A stretch of DNA of 64,000 bases, from contig NZ_RKQF01000001.1 of the NCBI RefSeq assembly GCF_003814875.1, positions 1 through 64,000 on the forward strand, given 5' to 3'. Position 1 is the stretch's first letter. Each line of letters opens with the position of its first letter. The translations under genes were made by a program, and so were the position numbers. The notes under the pieces were generated by a model. That model ran no database searches. It had not been told where the DNA came from and saw only the letters and a program-made list of their open reading frames with translations. This document shows positions 26,083 through 34,130 of this stretch, in pieces. Origin of the DNA: Streptomyces sp. Ag109_O5-1 (GTDB lineage: Bacteria > Actinomycetota > Actinomycetes > Streptomycetales > Streptomycetaceae).

Positions 26083-26341
26083 GCCCTGAGGAACGACCGT
26101 CTTCGGCCGGGGACACGCCCGGTAGCGGGCCACGTCGAAACGCGGCCCTGGAGAGCCGGGCGACGGGCAGACCGGCTGGGGCGCTCACGCAGCGGTGCTC
26201 GGCTGGAACGTCATCGGACAGGACACGTCTGACGTGCTCTCCTGTGCCGTCAGCCGGGTACTTGGTCAAGATACGGATCCCTTGGGCCTCCCGTTCGGGA
26301 AAGACGCTGGATCGCCGGGCGCCCCGCCCTACGGTGACGTC

Positions 26342-26695
26342 ATGAGCGATCACTCCGATGCACCTGTTGCGCCCGTCGAGGCCTTTGAACCGCCGTACTA
26401 CGTGGCTGTCTTCACGTCGGTGCGAACCCAGGACCAGAGCGGCTACAGCGAGACCAACGAACGCATGGAAGACCTGGTGAAGGACGTCCCCGGGTTCCTG
26501 GGGATGGATCACGCGCAGACTCCTGGTGGGCTGTCCATCACCGTCGGGTACTTCCGCGACGCCGATGCCCTCACGGAGTGGCGGTCCAACGCCGAGCACC
26601 GCGCGGCGCAGAAACGCGGGCGCGCCGAATGGTACGAGAGCTACACACTGCATGTGGCGAAAGTGGAGCGGAGCCACGGGTTCATGCGCGCGTAG
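26342..26695 (+). CDS. Antibiotic biosynthesis monooxygenase family protein
   Basis: A 117-residue protein from ATG 26342 (MSDHSDAPVAPVEAFEPPYY). The ABM fold is evident in YVAVFTSVRTQDQSGYSETN, MEDLVKDVPGFLGMDHAQTP and ITVGYFRDADALTEWRSNAE, HRAAQKRGRAEWYESYTLHV. This variant, with GFLGMD and a W-x5-H motif, belongs to stress- or heme-associated ABM proteins as often as to true monooxygenases. It is followed by its own terminator and stands alone. Confidence 0.8.
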   Translation: MSDHSDAPVAPVEAFEPPYYVAVFTSVRTQDQSGYSETNERMEDLVKDVPGFLGMDHAQTPGGLSITVGYFRDADALTEWRSNAEHRAAQKRGRAEWYESYTLHVAKVERSHGFMRA

Positions 26696-26721
26696 GTCCC
26701 GCAGAGCCCAACAGGGGGCTG

Positions 26722-26752
26722 ACCGACCGAAGTCGCCTCGGCTTCGGTCGGT
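26722..26752 (+). terminator. Hairpin terminator after the ABM gene
   Basis: ACCGACCGAAG (26722-26732) pairs perfectly with CTTCGGTCGGT (26742-26752), an 11-base-pair stem with a 9-base loop, 27 bases past the stop. From here to 26974 nothing further is recognised. Confidence 0.7.
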
Positions 26753-26974
26753 GTGCGGCGTAGATGCGGAACTCTCAGCCGACGAACCAGCTGATGCCCG
26801 TACTCGGAGAGGTCGTCGTCAACTGGGGGGTTTTCGCCGACTTGCCCGTCGGCGGGCGCACCCGCTCTGCAACGGCATCCGCGGATGCGGTCGACACACA
26901 GAGACCGGCGCTCGCTCGCCGGCCGCGAAGGTCGGCGCGCCAACCGGTCCTGCGGCACTACGAGTTCGACCTCG

Positions 26975-27346
26975 CTAGTCCAGGCTGGAGACCTGGTAGT
27001 GCGTGAGGGACCAGCCGCCCCCTGTCCGGGACACGAGGACGGAGAGTTTCACGTCCCGCGGGGGCTGGTCCGTGAACGTGAACTCGACGGCGAGATAACC
27101 GAGGACGAGGTCGTCGGCGGGCCGGCGGGTCTCGAGGATCCGGTATTCCGCCTTCATGCCGAGAGGCTGGGCCTCGTAGTAGTCGGCGACGCTCTGGCGT
27201 CCGACGCTGTAGGGGTGCAGTCCCTGGAAGATGGCGTCTTCGGCGAAGAGCGCGGCGACGCGCTCGGGTCGGTGTGCGTCGACCGCGGCTTTCCACTGGT
27301 CGAGCACTTCGGTCAGGACGGCCGTGTCGTCGGCCCTGGTGGCCAT
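26975..27346 (-). CDS. SnoaL-like/DUF4440 (NTF2-fold) protein
   Basis: A 123-residue protein from ATG 27346 (AGAGGAG upstream). It has the NTF2 cone-fold pattern AVLTEVLDQWKAAVDAHRPE, RVAALFAEDAIFQGLHPYSV and GWSLTHYQVSSLD, as in SgcJ/EcaC-family proteins. Such proteins bind small aromatic or polyketide-like ligands and some are isomerases or hydrolases. It lies 29 bases downstream of the SDR gene on the same strand, so it is probably its operon partner and shares its regulation. Confidence 0.8.
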   Translation of the reverse strand: MATRADDTAVLTEVLDQWKAAVDAHRPERVAALFAEDAIFQGLHPYSVGRQSVADYYEAQPLGMKAEYRILETRRPADDLVLGYLAVEFTFTDQPPRDVKLSVLVSRTGGGWSLTHYQVSSLD

Positions 27347-27377
27347 GTCCGCTCCTCTTCTGGAATGTGACGTGCTG

Positions 27378-28088
27378 TCAGTGTCCGGCGCTCATACCGC
27401 CGTCGACGTGCAGGATCTCGCCGGTGACGAACGGTGCCGTCTCCAGGTAGAGCACCGCGTCGACGATGTCGGCGACTTCACCCATGCGGCCGACCGGGTG
27501 CAGGGCGGCGAGGAACTCATGGGTCTCGTCCGGGTGCATGGGGGTCTTGATGGTGCCGGGGGAGACGGCGTTGACGCGGATGCCGCGGGTGGCGTACTCG
27601 ATCGCCAGGGACTTGGTCGCGGCCTGCAGGCCGCCCTTGGTCAGCGAGGCGAGGACGGAGGGGACGCGCGAGTCGGGGCTGTCGACCAGGCTGGTGGTGA
27701 CGCTGACGACGTGTCCGCCCCGAGTGAGCAGGTGCGGCAGGGCCTGCTGAGTGAGGTGGAAGAAGCCGTCGAGGTTGATGCCGGTCACGGCGGCGTAGTC
27801 CTCGGCCGTGTAGTCGGTGAAGGGCTTCGCGACGAAGATGCCCGCGTTGTTGACCACGGTGTCGATACGGCCGAACCGTTCGACTGCGGCGGCGACGACG
27901 CGCTCGGCGGTCGCCGGGTCGGCGATGTCGCCCTGGACAGTGAGGATGTCCGCGTCGTCGGCGGGGGCGATGGTGCGTGAGGTGGCGACGACGGCGTGAC
28001 CGAGCTTGCGGTAGCCCTCGACGAGGGCGGCGCCGATACCCTGCGAGGCGCCGGTGATGATCGCGGTCTTCTGGTGCTGTGTGCTCAT
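27378..28088 (-). CDS. SDR-family oxidoreductase lacking the usual catalytic Tyr
   Basis: A 236-residue protein from ATG 28088 (GGAGAAGG upstream). The Rossmann motif AIITGASQGIGAALVEGYRK is at residues 9-28 and VVNNAGIFVAKPF near 85. The region that should read Y-x3-K is VPSVLASLTKGGLQAATKSL: the Lys is present but the position four before it is Ala, not Tyr. The closing VTGEILHVDGGMSAG is normal. Related Streptomyces SDRs share this variant, so it may be a real subgroup using another residue. A GACCGGTCG dyad and an AGGC-N3-GCCT site precede it. Confidence 0.88.
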   Translation of the reverse strand: MSTQHQKTAIITGASQGIGAALVEGYRKLGHAVVATSRTIAPADDADILTVQGDIADPATAERVVAAAVERFGRIDTVVNNAGIFVAKPFTDYTAEDYAAVTGINLDGFFHLTQQALPHLLTRGGHVVSVTTSLVDSPDSRVPSVLASLTKGGLQAATKSLAIEYATRGIRVNAVSPGTIKTPMHPDETHEFLAALHPVGRMGEVADIVDAVLYLETAPFVTGEILHVDGGMSAGH

Positions 28089-28120
28089 GCTGGCCTTCTC
28101 CGTAGTGGCTGGACGGTTAC

Positions 28121-28138
28121 TAGCCGACCGGTCGACTA
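28121..28138. promoter_or_regulatory. TetR-type operator, SDR promoter
   Basis: TAGCCGACCGGTCGACTA is a near-perfect dyad centred on CCGG, 33 bases upstream of the SDR start. It matches sites before the tetR gene at 31459 and the AKR gene at 35086, so these three probably form one regulon. Confidence 0.65.
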
Positions 28139-28196
28139 TTGATGGCGAAGGTAGATCGGGCCCGTCGGACAACGGAAGGATCGGCTTCCTACCTCC

Positions 28197-28215
28197 TGGG
28201 AGGCGCAGCCTCCCA
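28197..28215. promoter_or_regulatory. Candidate LysR site between lysR and the SDR gene
   Basis: TGGGAGGCGCAGCCTCCCA is a perfect dyad (AGGC-N3-GCCT core). It lies just after the lysR stop and about 110 bases upstream of the SDR start. A similar core occurs upstream of lysR itself at 29173-29190. It could alternatively be the lysR terminator. Confidence 0.45.
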
Positions 28216-28222
28216 CCGCACG

Positions 28223-29161
28223 TCAGCCGTGATTCGCGTAGGGATCGCCGGCGGGCAGCCAGGCGTCGGGGGCATGGATTCCCAGGTCGCCGACGCCGTC
28301 GCACAGGGCGTCGACCACGGCCAGGACTGCGGTGCGGTCCTCGTTCTCGCGCCAGACCAGGGACCAGGTCCAGTACACCTTCGGCGCGACGATCTCCCGG
28401 CGCACCAGGTCAGGCGGAAGCGGAGCGGTCTGGCCCTTGGGCGAGTTGAGGACAGGGCGGGTGCAGCGACGGACGTGGTCGAAGTAGGCGGGGCCGGTGA
28501 TGGCACCGTCGGAGACGCGTACCGCGCGGGCCCCGACGGCGTGCGTCAGTTGCTCGGCGTACTCGTTCCAGGAGGCCCAGGAGGTGATGTCGTCGTCGAT
28601 CAGGACGTCGGTGTCCCGGGCCGCCACATCCGGGGTGTCGTTGCTGTCGCCGCCCTTCGCGACGGCGTACAGCCGGTCGGCGCCGAGCAGCCGGGACCGC
28701 AGTCCGAGCCGCTCGAGGTCCTCGGTTCGCACCCAGCAGACGGCGAGGTCCAGACTGCCGCCCGCGACCCGCGCGGCCTGGGTGTGCGAAGGGGCGACCC
28801 AGGCGTCCACATGCACCCGGGCGACCGCGGCCGTCCGTGAACTCAGCTCTGGCGGCAGCCAGTTGACGTATCCGAGCCGTACCGGCTGCGAGCCCGACAG
28901 ACGGCCGGCCTGGCGCTTGAGGTCGTCGGCCCGCTCCAGCAGTTCACGGGTGTGCGGCAGCAGGGCGGCGCCGGCCTGTGTGAGGGAGACCGAGCGGCGG
29001 TCCCGGTCGAACAGCCGGAGGCCCAGGTCCCGTTCGAGCGCCTTGATCTGCTGTGAGAGCGAGGGGCCCGCGATGAGCAGCCGCTCGGCGGCCCGACCGA
29101 AGTTCAGTTCCTCGGCGACGGCGACGAAGTACCGCAGCTGGCGCAGTTCCACGCGTGCCAT
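28223..29161 (-). CDS. LysR-family transcriptional regulator
   Basis: A 312-residue protein from ATG 29161. The N-terminal winged helix-turn-helix is LRQLRYFVAVAEELNFGRAA, ERLLIAGPSLSQQIKALERD. The periplasmic-binding-like effector domain follows from about residue 92. It is transcribed toward the SDR/SnoaL genes and away from the isomerase/MFS pair at 29270-30744, with AGGC-N3-GCCT sites on both sides, so it may control both. LysR proteins of this kind typically sense aromatic acids or quinones. Confidence 0.9.
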   Translation of the reverse strand: MARVELRQLRYFVAVAEELNFGRAAERLLIAGPSLSQQIKALERDLGLRLFDRDRRSVSLTQAGAALLPHTRELLERADDLKRQAGRLSGSQPVRLGYVNWLPPELSSRTAAVARVHVDAWVAPSHTQAARVAGGSLDLAVCWVRTEDLERLGLRSRLLGADRLYAVAKGGDSNDTPDVAARDTDVLIDDDITSWASWNEYAEQLTHAVGARAVRVSDGAITGPAYFDHVRRCTRPVLNSPKGQTAPLPPDLVRREIVAPKVYWTWSLVWRENEDRTAVLAVVDALCDGVGDLGIHAPDAWLPAGDPYANHG

Positions 29162-29172
29162 GCTACGCGCGC

Positions 29173-29190
29173 TGGGAGGCTGCGCCTATC
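29173..29190. promoter_or_regulatory. Candidate LysR operator upstream of lysR and the isomerase gene
   Basis: TGGGAGGCTGCGCCTATC contains AGGC-N3-GCCT, as at 28197-28215. It is 12 bases from the lysR start and about 80 bases from the divergent isomerase-like gene, where an autoregulatory LysR site is expected. Confidence 0.45.
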
Positions 29191-29269
29191 AGCAGCGAGA
29201 GAGCCGGTCGTGGCATCGGTGCTGGTGAGGGGCGCACGATGAGTCCACCGACGACGGATGGAGTACATC

Positions 29270-29572
29270 GTGCGAGAGTTCCTGGTCGAGATCACCACCA
29301 CCGTCCCCGAGGGCACCGCCCAGGACGAGGTCGACCGGCGACGGACCGCCGAGGCGGTGCGCGCGAGCGAGCTGGCCGCTACCGGCCGACTGGCCCGGCT
29401 CTGGCGCCCCGTGGGTGAGTTGCGCAGTATCGGCGTGTGGCGGGCCGCCGACGAGGAGGAACTCCACGAGAAGGTACTCGGTACCCTGCCGCTGCGCCCG
29501 TGGATGAGACTCACCGTCACCCCGCTGGAGTCCCACCCCAACGATCCGGGCCGGGTCGACGGCGCCCGATGA
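29270..29572 (+). CDS. Muconolactone delta-isomerase-like protein
   Basis: About 100 residues. GTG 29270 is preferred because ATGGAG lies 6-7 bases upstream and the family normally starts M-x-FLVEI; ATG 29258 would add four residues. The family core is REFLVEITTTVPEGTAQDEV, ASELAATGRLARLWRPVGEL and LPLRPWMRLTVTPLESHPND. Muconolactone isomerases (CatC) work in the catechol branch of the beta-ketoadipate pathway, but no catA or catB is present, so the substrate may be another lactone or quinone. Its stop overlaps the next start (ATGA), giving translational coupling to the MFS gene. Confidence 0.82.
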   Translation: MREFLVEITTTVPEGTAQDEVDRRRTAEAVRASELAATGRLARLWRPVGELRSIGVWRAADEEELHEKVLGTLPLRPWMRLTVTPLESHPNDPGRVDGAR

Positions 29573-30744
29573 CCGCTTCCGCTCCCCGGGCGCATGTCGC
29601 CAGAGCCGCTGCCGCACTGGCCGCCGGCATGGGTGTGGGCCGCTTCGTCTACACCCCGATCCTGCCCCTCATGCACGCCCAGGCCGGCCTGTCCGCCGCG
29701 GCCGGGGCGAATCTGGCCACCGCCAACTACGCCGGCTACCTGATCGGCGCGCTCGCGGGTGCCCTGGCCCCGGCGCTGGTCCGCTCCAGCGCCGTCCTGC
29801 GCGGCTCCCTGCTGCTGCTCACCGCAACGCTCGCCGCGATGCCTTTCACCCACAGCACCGCGGTGTGGGGCGTGCTGCGACTGCTGGCCGGAACGGCGAG
29901 CGCCCTGGTCTTCGTCGTCGCCGCCGCCTCCCTCCTGCACCATCTGCGGGGGCATCCGCCACACCTGCCCGGGTGGGCCTTCGGCGGTGTGGGCGCCGGC
30001 ATCGCGCTGTCCGGCCTGCTGGTGCTGGCCCTGCGGTCCACCGCCGACTGGCGGGACGCCTGGTGGGCGGCCGCCGCACTGGCCGAAGTGCTGACCGTGG
30101 GCTCGTGGAATCTGTTGCCCGAGCAAACGCCCACCGTCCCGGCGACAAAGACCGCGTCCACGGCCCGCGCCTACCGCTGGTTCGGCGCACTGTTCGTCAG
30201 CTACACCCTGGAGGGCGTCGGCTACATCGTCGCCGGTACGTTCCTGGTCGCGGCGATCGGCCAGGGCTCCCCCGGCCTGCTCGGCAGCGGTGCGTGGGTG
30301 CTGGTGGGCCTGGCCGCCGTACCCTCTTCGGCACTCTGGGCCCGGCTCGGGCGCCGGTGGTCGCGCCCCGGTCTGCTGCTCACCGCGCTGACGGTCCAGG
30401 CGGTCGGTATCGCCCTGCCGGCGCTGACCGGGAGCACGGCGGCCGCCCTCGGCTCGGCGGTGCTGTTCGGCGCCACGTTCCTCGGCGTCAGCACCCTCGC
30501 CCTGGCCACGGGGGCGCATCTGAGGTTCCCGCGTTCCGTGGCCCTGCTGACCGCCGGATACTCCGTCGGCCAGATCATCGGCCCGCTGACCGTCGCTCCG
30601 CTGCTGCGCCATGGCTACCACCAGGCGCTGCTCCTGGCCGCCCTGGTGGTCCTGGCGGCGGCCGCGGCCGCCGCCGTGCTGCGCATCGGTTTCCCGCACC
30701 ACGTGGTGGCGGCGGAGCACGCGGTGCCCGTACGACAGCGGTGA
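29569..30744 (+). CDS. MFS transporter (YbfB/YjiJ-like)
   Basis: A 391-residue protein from ATG 29569, overlapping the preceding stop by four bases. It shows about 12 hydrophobic segments. The first (AALAAGMGVGRFVYTPILPL) carries the GxGRFxYTPxLP signature of the YbfB/YjiJ group. Substrates of this group are mostly unknown. Coupling to the isomerase-like gene suggests import or export of the same aromatic compound or its product. It converges on the tetR gene at 30842. Confidence 0.85.
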   Translation: MTASAPRAHVARAAAALAAGMGVGRFVYTPILPLMHAQAGLSAAAGANLATANYAGYLIGALAGALAPALVRSSAVLRGSLLLLTATLAAMPFTHSTAVWGVLRLLAGTASALVFVVAAASLLHHLRGHPPHLPGWAFGGVGAGIALSGLLVLALRSTADWRDAWWAAAALAEVLTVGSWNLLPEQTPTVPATKTASTARAYRWFGALFVSYTLEGVGYIVAGTFLVAAIGQGSPGLLGSGAWVLVGLAAVPSSALWARLGRRWSRPGLLLTALTVQAVGIALPALTGSTAAALGSAVLFGATFLGVSTLALATGAHLRFPRSVALLTAGYSVGQIIGPLTVAPLLRHGYHQALLLAALVVLAAAAAAAVLRIGFPHHVVAAEHAVPVRQR

Positions 30745-30841
30745 TCCGTCGAGGGCGACGGGCCCGCCACGGTCAGCGCCGGCACGGCGGCACCGCGCTC
30801 CCCCGCCCCACACGGCGCCGCCGTCCTTCACTGCCGTGCGC

Positions 30842-31459
30842 TCACACAGCCGTACGGTCCCCGGTGTCCGTGGCGCCCAGCAGGGCGCGGCAGTTCTCCC
30901 ACAGGGGGCTCAGCCGCTCGGTGGTGTTGTACAGCTTGGCGAACATCACCTGGCCCTCCAGTTGGGCCACCACCGCCCGCGCCGCCTCCCGGGTGTCGGT
31001 CACGCTCACCTCGCCGCGCTCGCGGGCCTCGGCGACGACGGACTCCACCATGTCCACCTGTGCGTCGAAGATCTCCTGCAGCCGTCCGCGGACCATCTCG
31101 GTCTGGTTGCTCAGCTCCAGGGTGAGGTTCCCGAACAGACAGCCCGCCACGGTGCCGCAGCCCTGCTGCACGGCGCGCTGACCGGCCTCCGTCTCCTCGA
31201 AAAGCCTCCGCAGCCGCTGCAACGGCTCCGCGTCGTCGGTCAGGGCACGTGTCCAGTCGTGCTTCTGGGCCGCCCAGTGCTCGTCGACGACCGCCAGCGC
31301 GAGGGCTTCCTTGGACTCGAAGAAGTAGTAGAAGCTCCCCTTCGGCACTCCGGCCGCCTTGCAGATCTCGGCCACGCCGAGCGCCGAGTACCCGCGTCCC
31401 TCGATCAGCGAGCGGGCGGCGTCGAGGATCTTCCGCCTGGCATCACTGGTACGTCCCAT
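30842..31459 (-). CDS. TetR-family regulator, likely controller of the GACCGGTCGG regulon
   Basis: A 205-residue protein from ATG 31459. Helix-turn-helix: KILDAARSLIEGRGYSALGV, AEICKAAGVPKGSFYYFFES. The C-terminal domain contains GCLFGNLTLELSNQTEMVRG, like the TetR_C subgroup of AcuR/YcdC-type sensors of unsaturated or electrophilic compounds. A dyad (CCGACCGGTCGG) 22 bases upstream of the start is also found before the SDR gene at 28088 and the AKR gene at 35086. Autoregulation and control of those two reductases is the simplest reading. Confidence 0.9.
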   Translation of the reverse strand: MGRTSDARRKILDAARSLIEGRGYSALGVAEICKAAGVPKGSFYYFFESKEALALAVVDEHWAAQKHDWTRALTDDAEPLQRLRRLFEETEAGQRAVQQGCGTVAGCLFGNLTLELSNQTEMVRGRLQEIFDAQVDMVESVVAEARERGEVSVTDTREAARAVVAQLEGQVMFAKLYNTTERLSPLWENCRALLGATDTGDRTAV

Positions 31460-31478
31460 GCCACCAGCGTACGGAAAT

Positions 31479-31496
31479 AACCGACCGGTCGGCTAG
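31479..31496. promoter_or_regulatory. TetR-type operator at the tetR promoter
   Basis: AACCGACCGGTCGGCTAG contains the perfect 12-base palindrome CCGACCGGTCGG, 20 bases upstream of the tetR start at 31459. This is the expected autoregulatory position. Confidence 0.7.
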
Positions 31497-31621
31497 TCGC
31501 CCGATCGTTCTGGTCGGAGTCGTGGCGGGCATGCGGACACCACCGTGATGGTTCTGCGCGGCAAGGGACACGACACGGGGACGCCGCCGATCGCCGCTGG
31601 TTCGTCCGCGTGCGACGCAGG

Positions 31622-32221
31622 TCAGTCCTGGGCCGGTACGAGCCCCGGGTCGTTCGGGTGCTCACTCAGCGGTGTCGTCTCGGTGGAGAGCCACGGTGCC
31701 TGAGGCAGCGAGTCGAGGATGGTCTGCAGCTCGGCGGTGTCCCGGGCCCGCCACAGGCCGAGCGCCTGGTCGCCGGGGATCTGCCACAGCCGCACCAGGT
31801 GCCCCGCTCCGGCCAGTTCCTTCGCGCGGGCCGCCTCGGCCGCAGTCGCGTCCTTCAGCGCCTGGCTCGGGGCGTCCTTGGGGGCGAAGGTGACCAGGAA
31901 CTCCTTTGTGGCACCCGGTGCTCGCGGGACGGCCGGACCCGGGTCGTTCGGATGTGGCGTCAGGGGCATGACCACGTCACTTCGCCAGACGCGCAGCGGC
32001 ATGGCGGAGAGGATCTCCTCCAGGCGTACCGCGTCCGGCGCGACGAACAGCCCGAGCGTGCGCCACTCGCCGGGCTTCAGCGGCGGCCGCCAGAGCCTGA
32101 GCAGTTGGCGCGCCTCGGCGAGTCCGAGGGAGTTGGCGGCCTCGCGGGCGCGGATCTCGTCGACTGCCTCCGGGGAGGTTCCCTCCGGAACATGGGTGGT
32201 CATGGTGACGAGGTATTCCAT
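31622..32221 (-). CDS. Tandem fusion of two muconolactone-isomerase-like domains
   Basis: A 199-residue protein from ATG 32221 (TGAGGATG upstream). Domain 1 (residues 1-95) reads MEYLVTMTTHVPEGTSPEAV, LAEARQLLRLWRPPLKPGEW, MPLRVWRSDVVMPLTPHPND. Domain 2 (107-195) repeats the pattern: KEFLVTFAPKDAPSQALKDA, LAGAGHLVRLWQIPGDQALG, LPQAPWLSTETTPLSEHPND. Each unit ends HPNDPG. CatC-type enzymes are usually about 95 residues and assemble as decamers, so a covalent duplication is unusual. It is a relative of the single-domain protein at 29270. Confidence 0.85.
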   Translation of the reverse strand: MEYLVTMTTHVPEGTSPEAVDEIRAREAANSLGLAEARQLLRLWRPPLKPGEWRTLGLFVAPDAVRLEEILSAMPLRVWRSDVVMPLTPHPNDPGPAVPRAPGATKEFLVTFAPKDAPSQALKDATAAEAARAKELAGAGHLVRLWQIPGDQALGLWRARDTAELQTILDSLPQAPWLSTETTPLSEHPNDPGLVPAQD

Positions 32222-32677
32222 GGACGATCATCCTCAGGCCCAGAACAGGAGCGAGCGCCGGGCGAAGGTGGGATGGGAACGGACGGTTGGTGCGGAGGGC
32301 GCGATCGGGCCGTTCCTGCGCGAGGATGTGCGCGCTGCCGGACCGGCACGGGACCTCTGTGCTCCCCGTCCCTCCGGATCGCTCCGCACCGCGGGCGACC
32401 CGACATGCGTGGCCGCCTCTTCTTCGACGGGGAGGGGTTCCCGTCCCGGTCGACGTGCGCGAACACAAGCACGACGGTCTCGACTTTTCTCGACTTGTGC
32501 CCACTGTCGCCCTCCTCTCGACGGCCTGGGCGCGTCGGCGCGGTTCAGCTCCGGGAACCGCCATCCGGATCCACGTTCCCGTATGCCGAGGTCGTTCGCA
32601 TCCGTTGGCGGTCCCGGTCACGGCCTCGGGTCGAGCACCGGACCGCAAGGGCCCGTCCGTCGACCCGTGCGGTCGGC
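32222..32677. other. Stretch without a recognised gene
   Basis: About 455 bases between two minus-strand genes. Frames on both strands are low-complexity Arg/Pro/Ser products with no family resemblance. A direct repeat TCTCGACTT (about 32490-32508) is the only structure noticed. It presumably contains the promoter of the tandem isomerase gene near 32230-32290. Confidence 0.4.
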
Positions 32678-33256
32678 TCAGCGGCCTTCTGCGGGTTGCA
32701 CGTCGAGCAGCGCGGCCGCCCCGGCAGCCTCCGTGGCCACCTGGGCGGCGGCACGGGCGGCTCGTCCCGTCAGGCGCCAGGCGATCATGCGGAGTGCCGC
32801 GGGCGGGGCCGGCGGGAAGACTCCGAGCTGGCCGAGCATGGTCATGTCGTCGCGTACCGCTTCATGGCTCACCACCTTGCCGTCGCGGAGGCCGAGCACA
32901 TGGATCTGCTCGAAATCGATGTCCCGCCCGGTGGGAGGAACGGCCTGGTCGAGTGCGCCGTCGCGGTAGCGGACGAAGGGCCCCGTGTGGCGGCCCCGCA
33001 TGCGCAGCCGCACCCAGACCTGGTCGTCGTTGCGCGCGATGCCGGCGACGGGGAAGCGCAGGTCAGCGAAGGCTGAGCGCATCCACGCCGCCGAGGCCAG
33101 AACCCCGGCCGGGCCGGGCAGGGCACAGGCCGGGGGTGCCACGGCGGCCTCGCGGTTGCGGAAGTCCTCGTGCACCACCTCGGCGGCCAGTGCCGGATCA
33201 CCTGTCTCGAGGACCCGGAAGAGTCCGTGGGCCAGTTCTGTGGGGTCCATTCCCAT
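32678..33256 (-). CDS. SnoaL-like polyketide cyclase/ester cyclase family protein
   Basis: About 192 residues from ATG 33256 (MGMDPTELAHGLFRVLETGD), GAGAGG upstream. The NTF2-like core is LAAEVVHEDFRNREAAVAPP, WMRSAFADLRFPVAGIARND, RMRGRHTGPFVRYRDGALDQ, and IDFEQIHVLGLRDGKVVSHE with the typical Asp/His pair. The last 45 residues are Ala-rich and unlike the family. It is divergent from a TetR gene with a shared palindrome, which probably governs it. The substrate is unknown. Confidence 0.8.
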   Translation of the reverse strand: MGMDPTELAHGLFRVLETGDPALAAEVVHEDFRNREAAVAPPACALPGPAGVLASAAWMRSAFADLRFPVAGIARNDDQVWVRLRMRGRHTGPFVRYRDGALDQAVPPTGRDIDFEQIHVLGLRDGKVVSHEAVRDDMTMLGQLGVFPPAPPAALRMIAWRLTGRAARAAAQVATEAAGAAALLDVQPAEGR

Positions 33257-33381
33257 GGTGCGGCTGCCTCTCGTGGGCTGTGCGGTCGCGACGATGACGC
33301 GGGCCGCCCGTGGGACCGGCAGCACGGTCACGCATCCGGTCCGGATCCGGTCGACCCGCGATTGAGGTTATAGCACGCCTA

Positions 33382-33391
33382 ATGAATTCAT
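33382..33391. promoter_or_regulatory. AT-rich palindrome in the SnoaL-like/tetR intergenic region
   Basis: ATGAATTCAT is a perfect 10-base palindrome inside an unusually AT-rich patch (33361-33410) 17 bases from the tetR start. It is next to a -10-like TAGAAT. It is a candidate operator for the TetR at 33409. Confidence 0.4.
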
Positions 33392-33408
33392 CGCGATAGA
33401 ATACGATC

Positions 33409-34020
33409 ATGCAGGCGAAGCGCTCCTACGTCTCCCCGCTGCGAGAACAGGCGGCCGCACGGACACGCGAACTGATCGTGCGTCAGGCCACGGAGTTGTT
33501 CGCCGAACACGGCTATGGGCGGGTGACCGTCGCCGACATCGCCGCCGCGGCTGGGGTGGCCCCGAAGACCGTCTTCGCGAGCGTCGGCAGCAAGAGCGAC
33601 ATCCTGAACCGGATCGTCGACCAGGGCGTGAGCGCTTCCGGCTACGAGCACGCCATCCGGGCGCTGCTGGAAGAACGGACGCCGGAAGCGGTGCTGGGGG
33701 CGTTGGCACACGGCACGCGGATCGGCAACGAGGGGCAGTTCCGCGTGCACGAGGCGATCCGCAAGGCTCTGCCGGTCCACGAGGACGGCGAGGCACTGTG
33801 GGAGCGCGCCACCGCGGACTACCGCGACGCGCTGCACACGACCGCCCGCCACCTGCACACCCTGGTGCCGCCGCCGTCCTATCCGGTGAAGGAGACGGCC
33901 GACCTGCTCTGGCAGTGGTTCGGCCCCACCGGCTGGCGCACGCTGGTGATCGAGAGCGGCTGGTCCTGGGACCGCGCCGAGGAAGTCCTGTACCGCACGG
34001 CGCTCTCCGCACTGCGCTGA
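33409..34020 (+). CDS. TetR-family regulator
   Basis: A 203-residue protein from ATG 33409 (MQAKRSYVSPLREQAAARTR). Helix-turn-helix: LIVRQATELFAEHGYGRVTV, ADIAAAAGVAPKTVFASVGS. The effector domain is Trp-rich near the end (DLLWQWFGPTGWRTLVIESG). It is divergent from the SnoaL-like gene, 152 bases apart, and probably represses it and itself. Confidence 0.9.
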   Translation: MQAKRSYVSPLREQAAARTRELIVRQATELFAEHGYGRVTVADIAAAAGVAPKTVFASVGSKSDILNRIVDQGVSASGYEHAIRALLEERTPEAVLGALAHGTRIGNEGQFRVHEAIRKALPVHEDGEALWERATADYRDALHTTARHLHTLVPPPSYPVKETADLLWQWFGPTGWRTLVIESGWSWDRAEEVLYRTALSALR

Positions 34021-34130
34021 CGCCGTTCGTGGGGCGGAGGTGAGGGGGCGGGCAGGGTGGGCAACCCGGCATCGGGGCGACACCGTCTCGCGTGACCCGG
34101 CCACCCGACGTGGCCGGCGACCACGGCTAG

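Noticed and set aside
29104..30831. 575-codon minus-strand frame opposite the isomerase and MFS genes
   Set aside because: The product is Gly/Gln/Arg-rich low complexity, while the opposite strand encodes a recognisable MFS transporter and isomerase-like protein.
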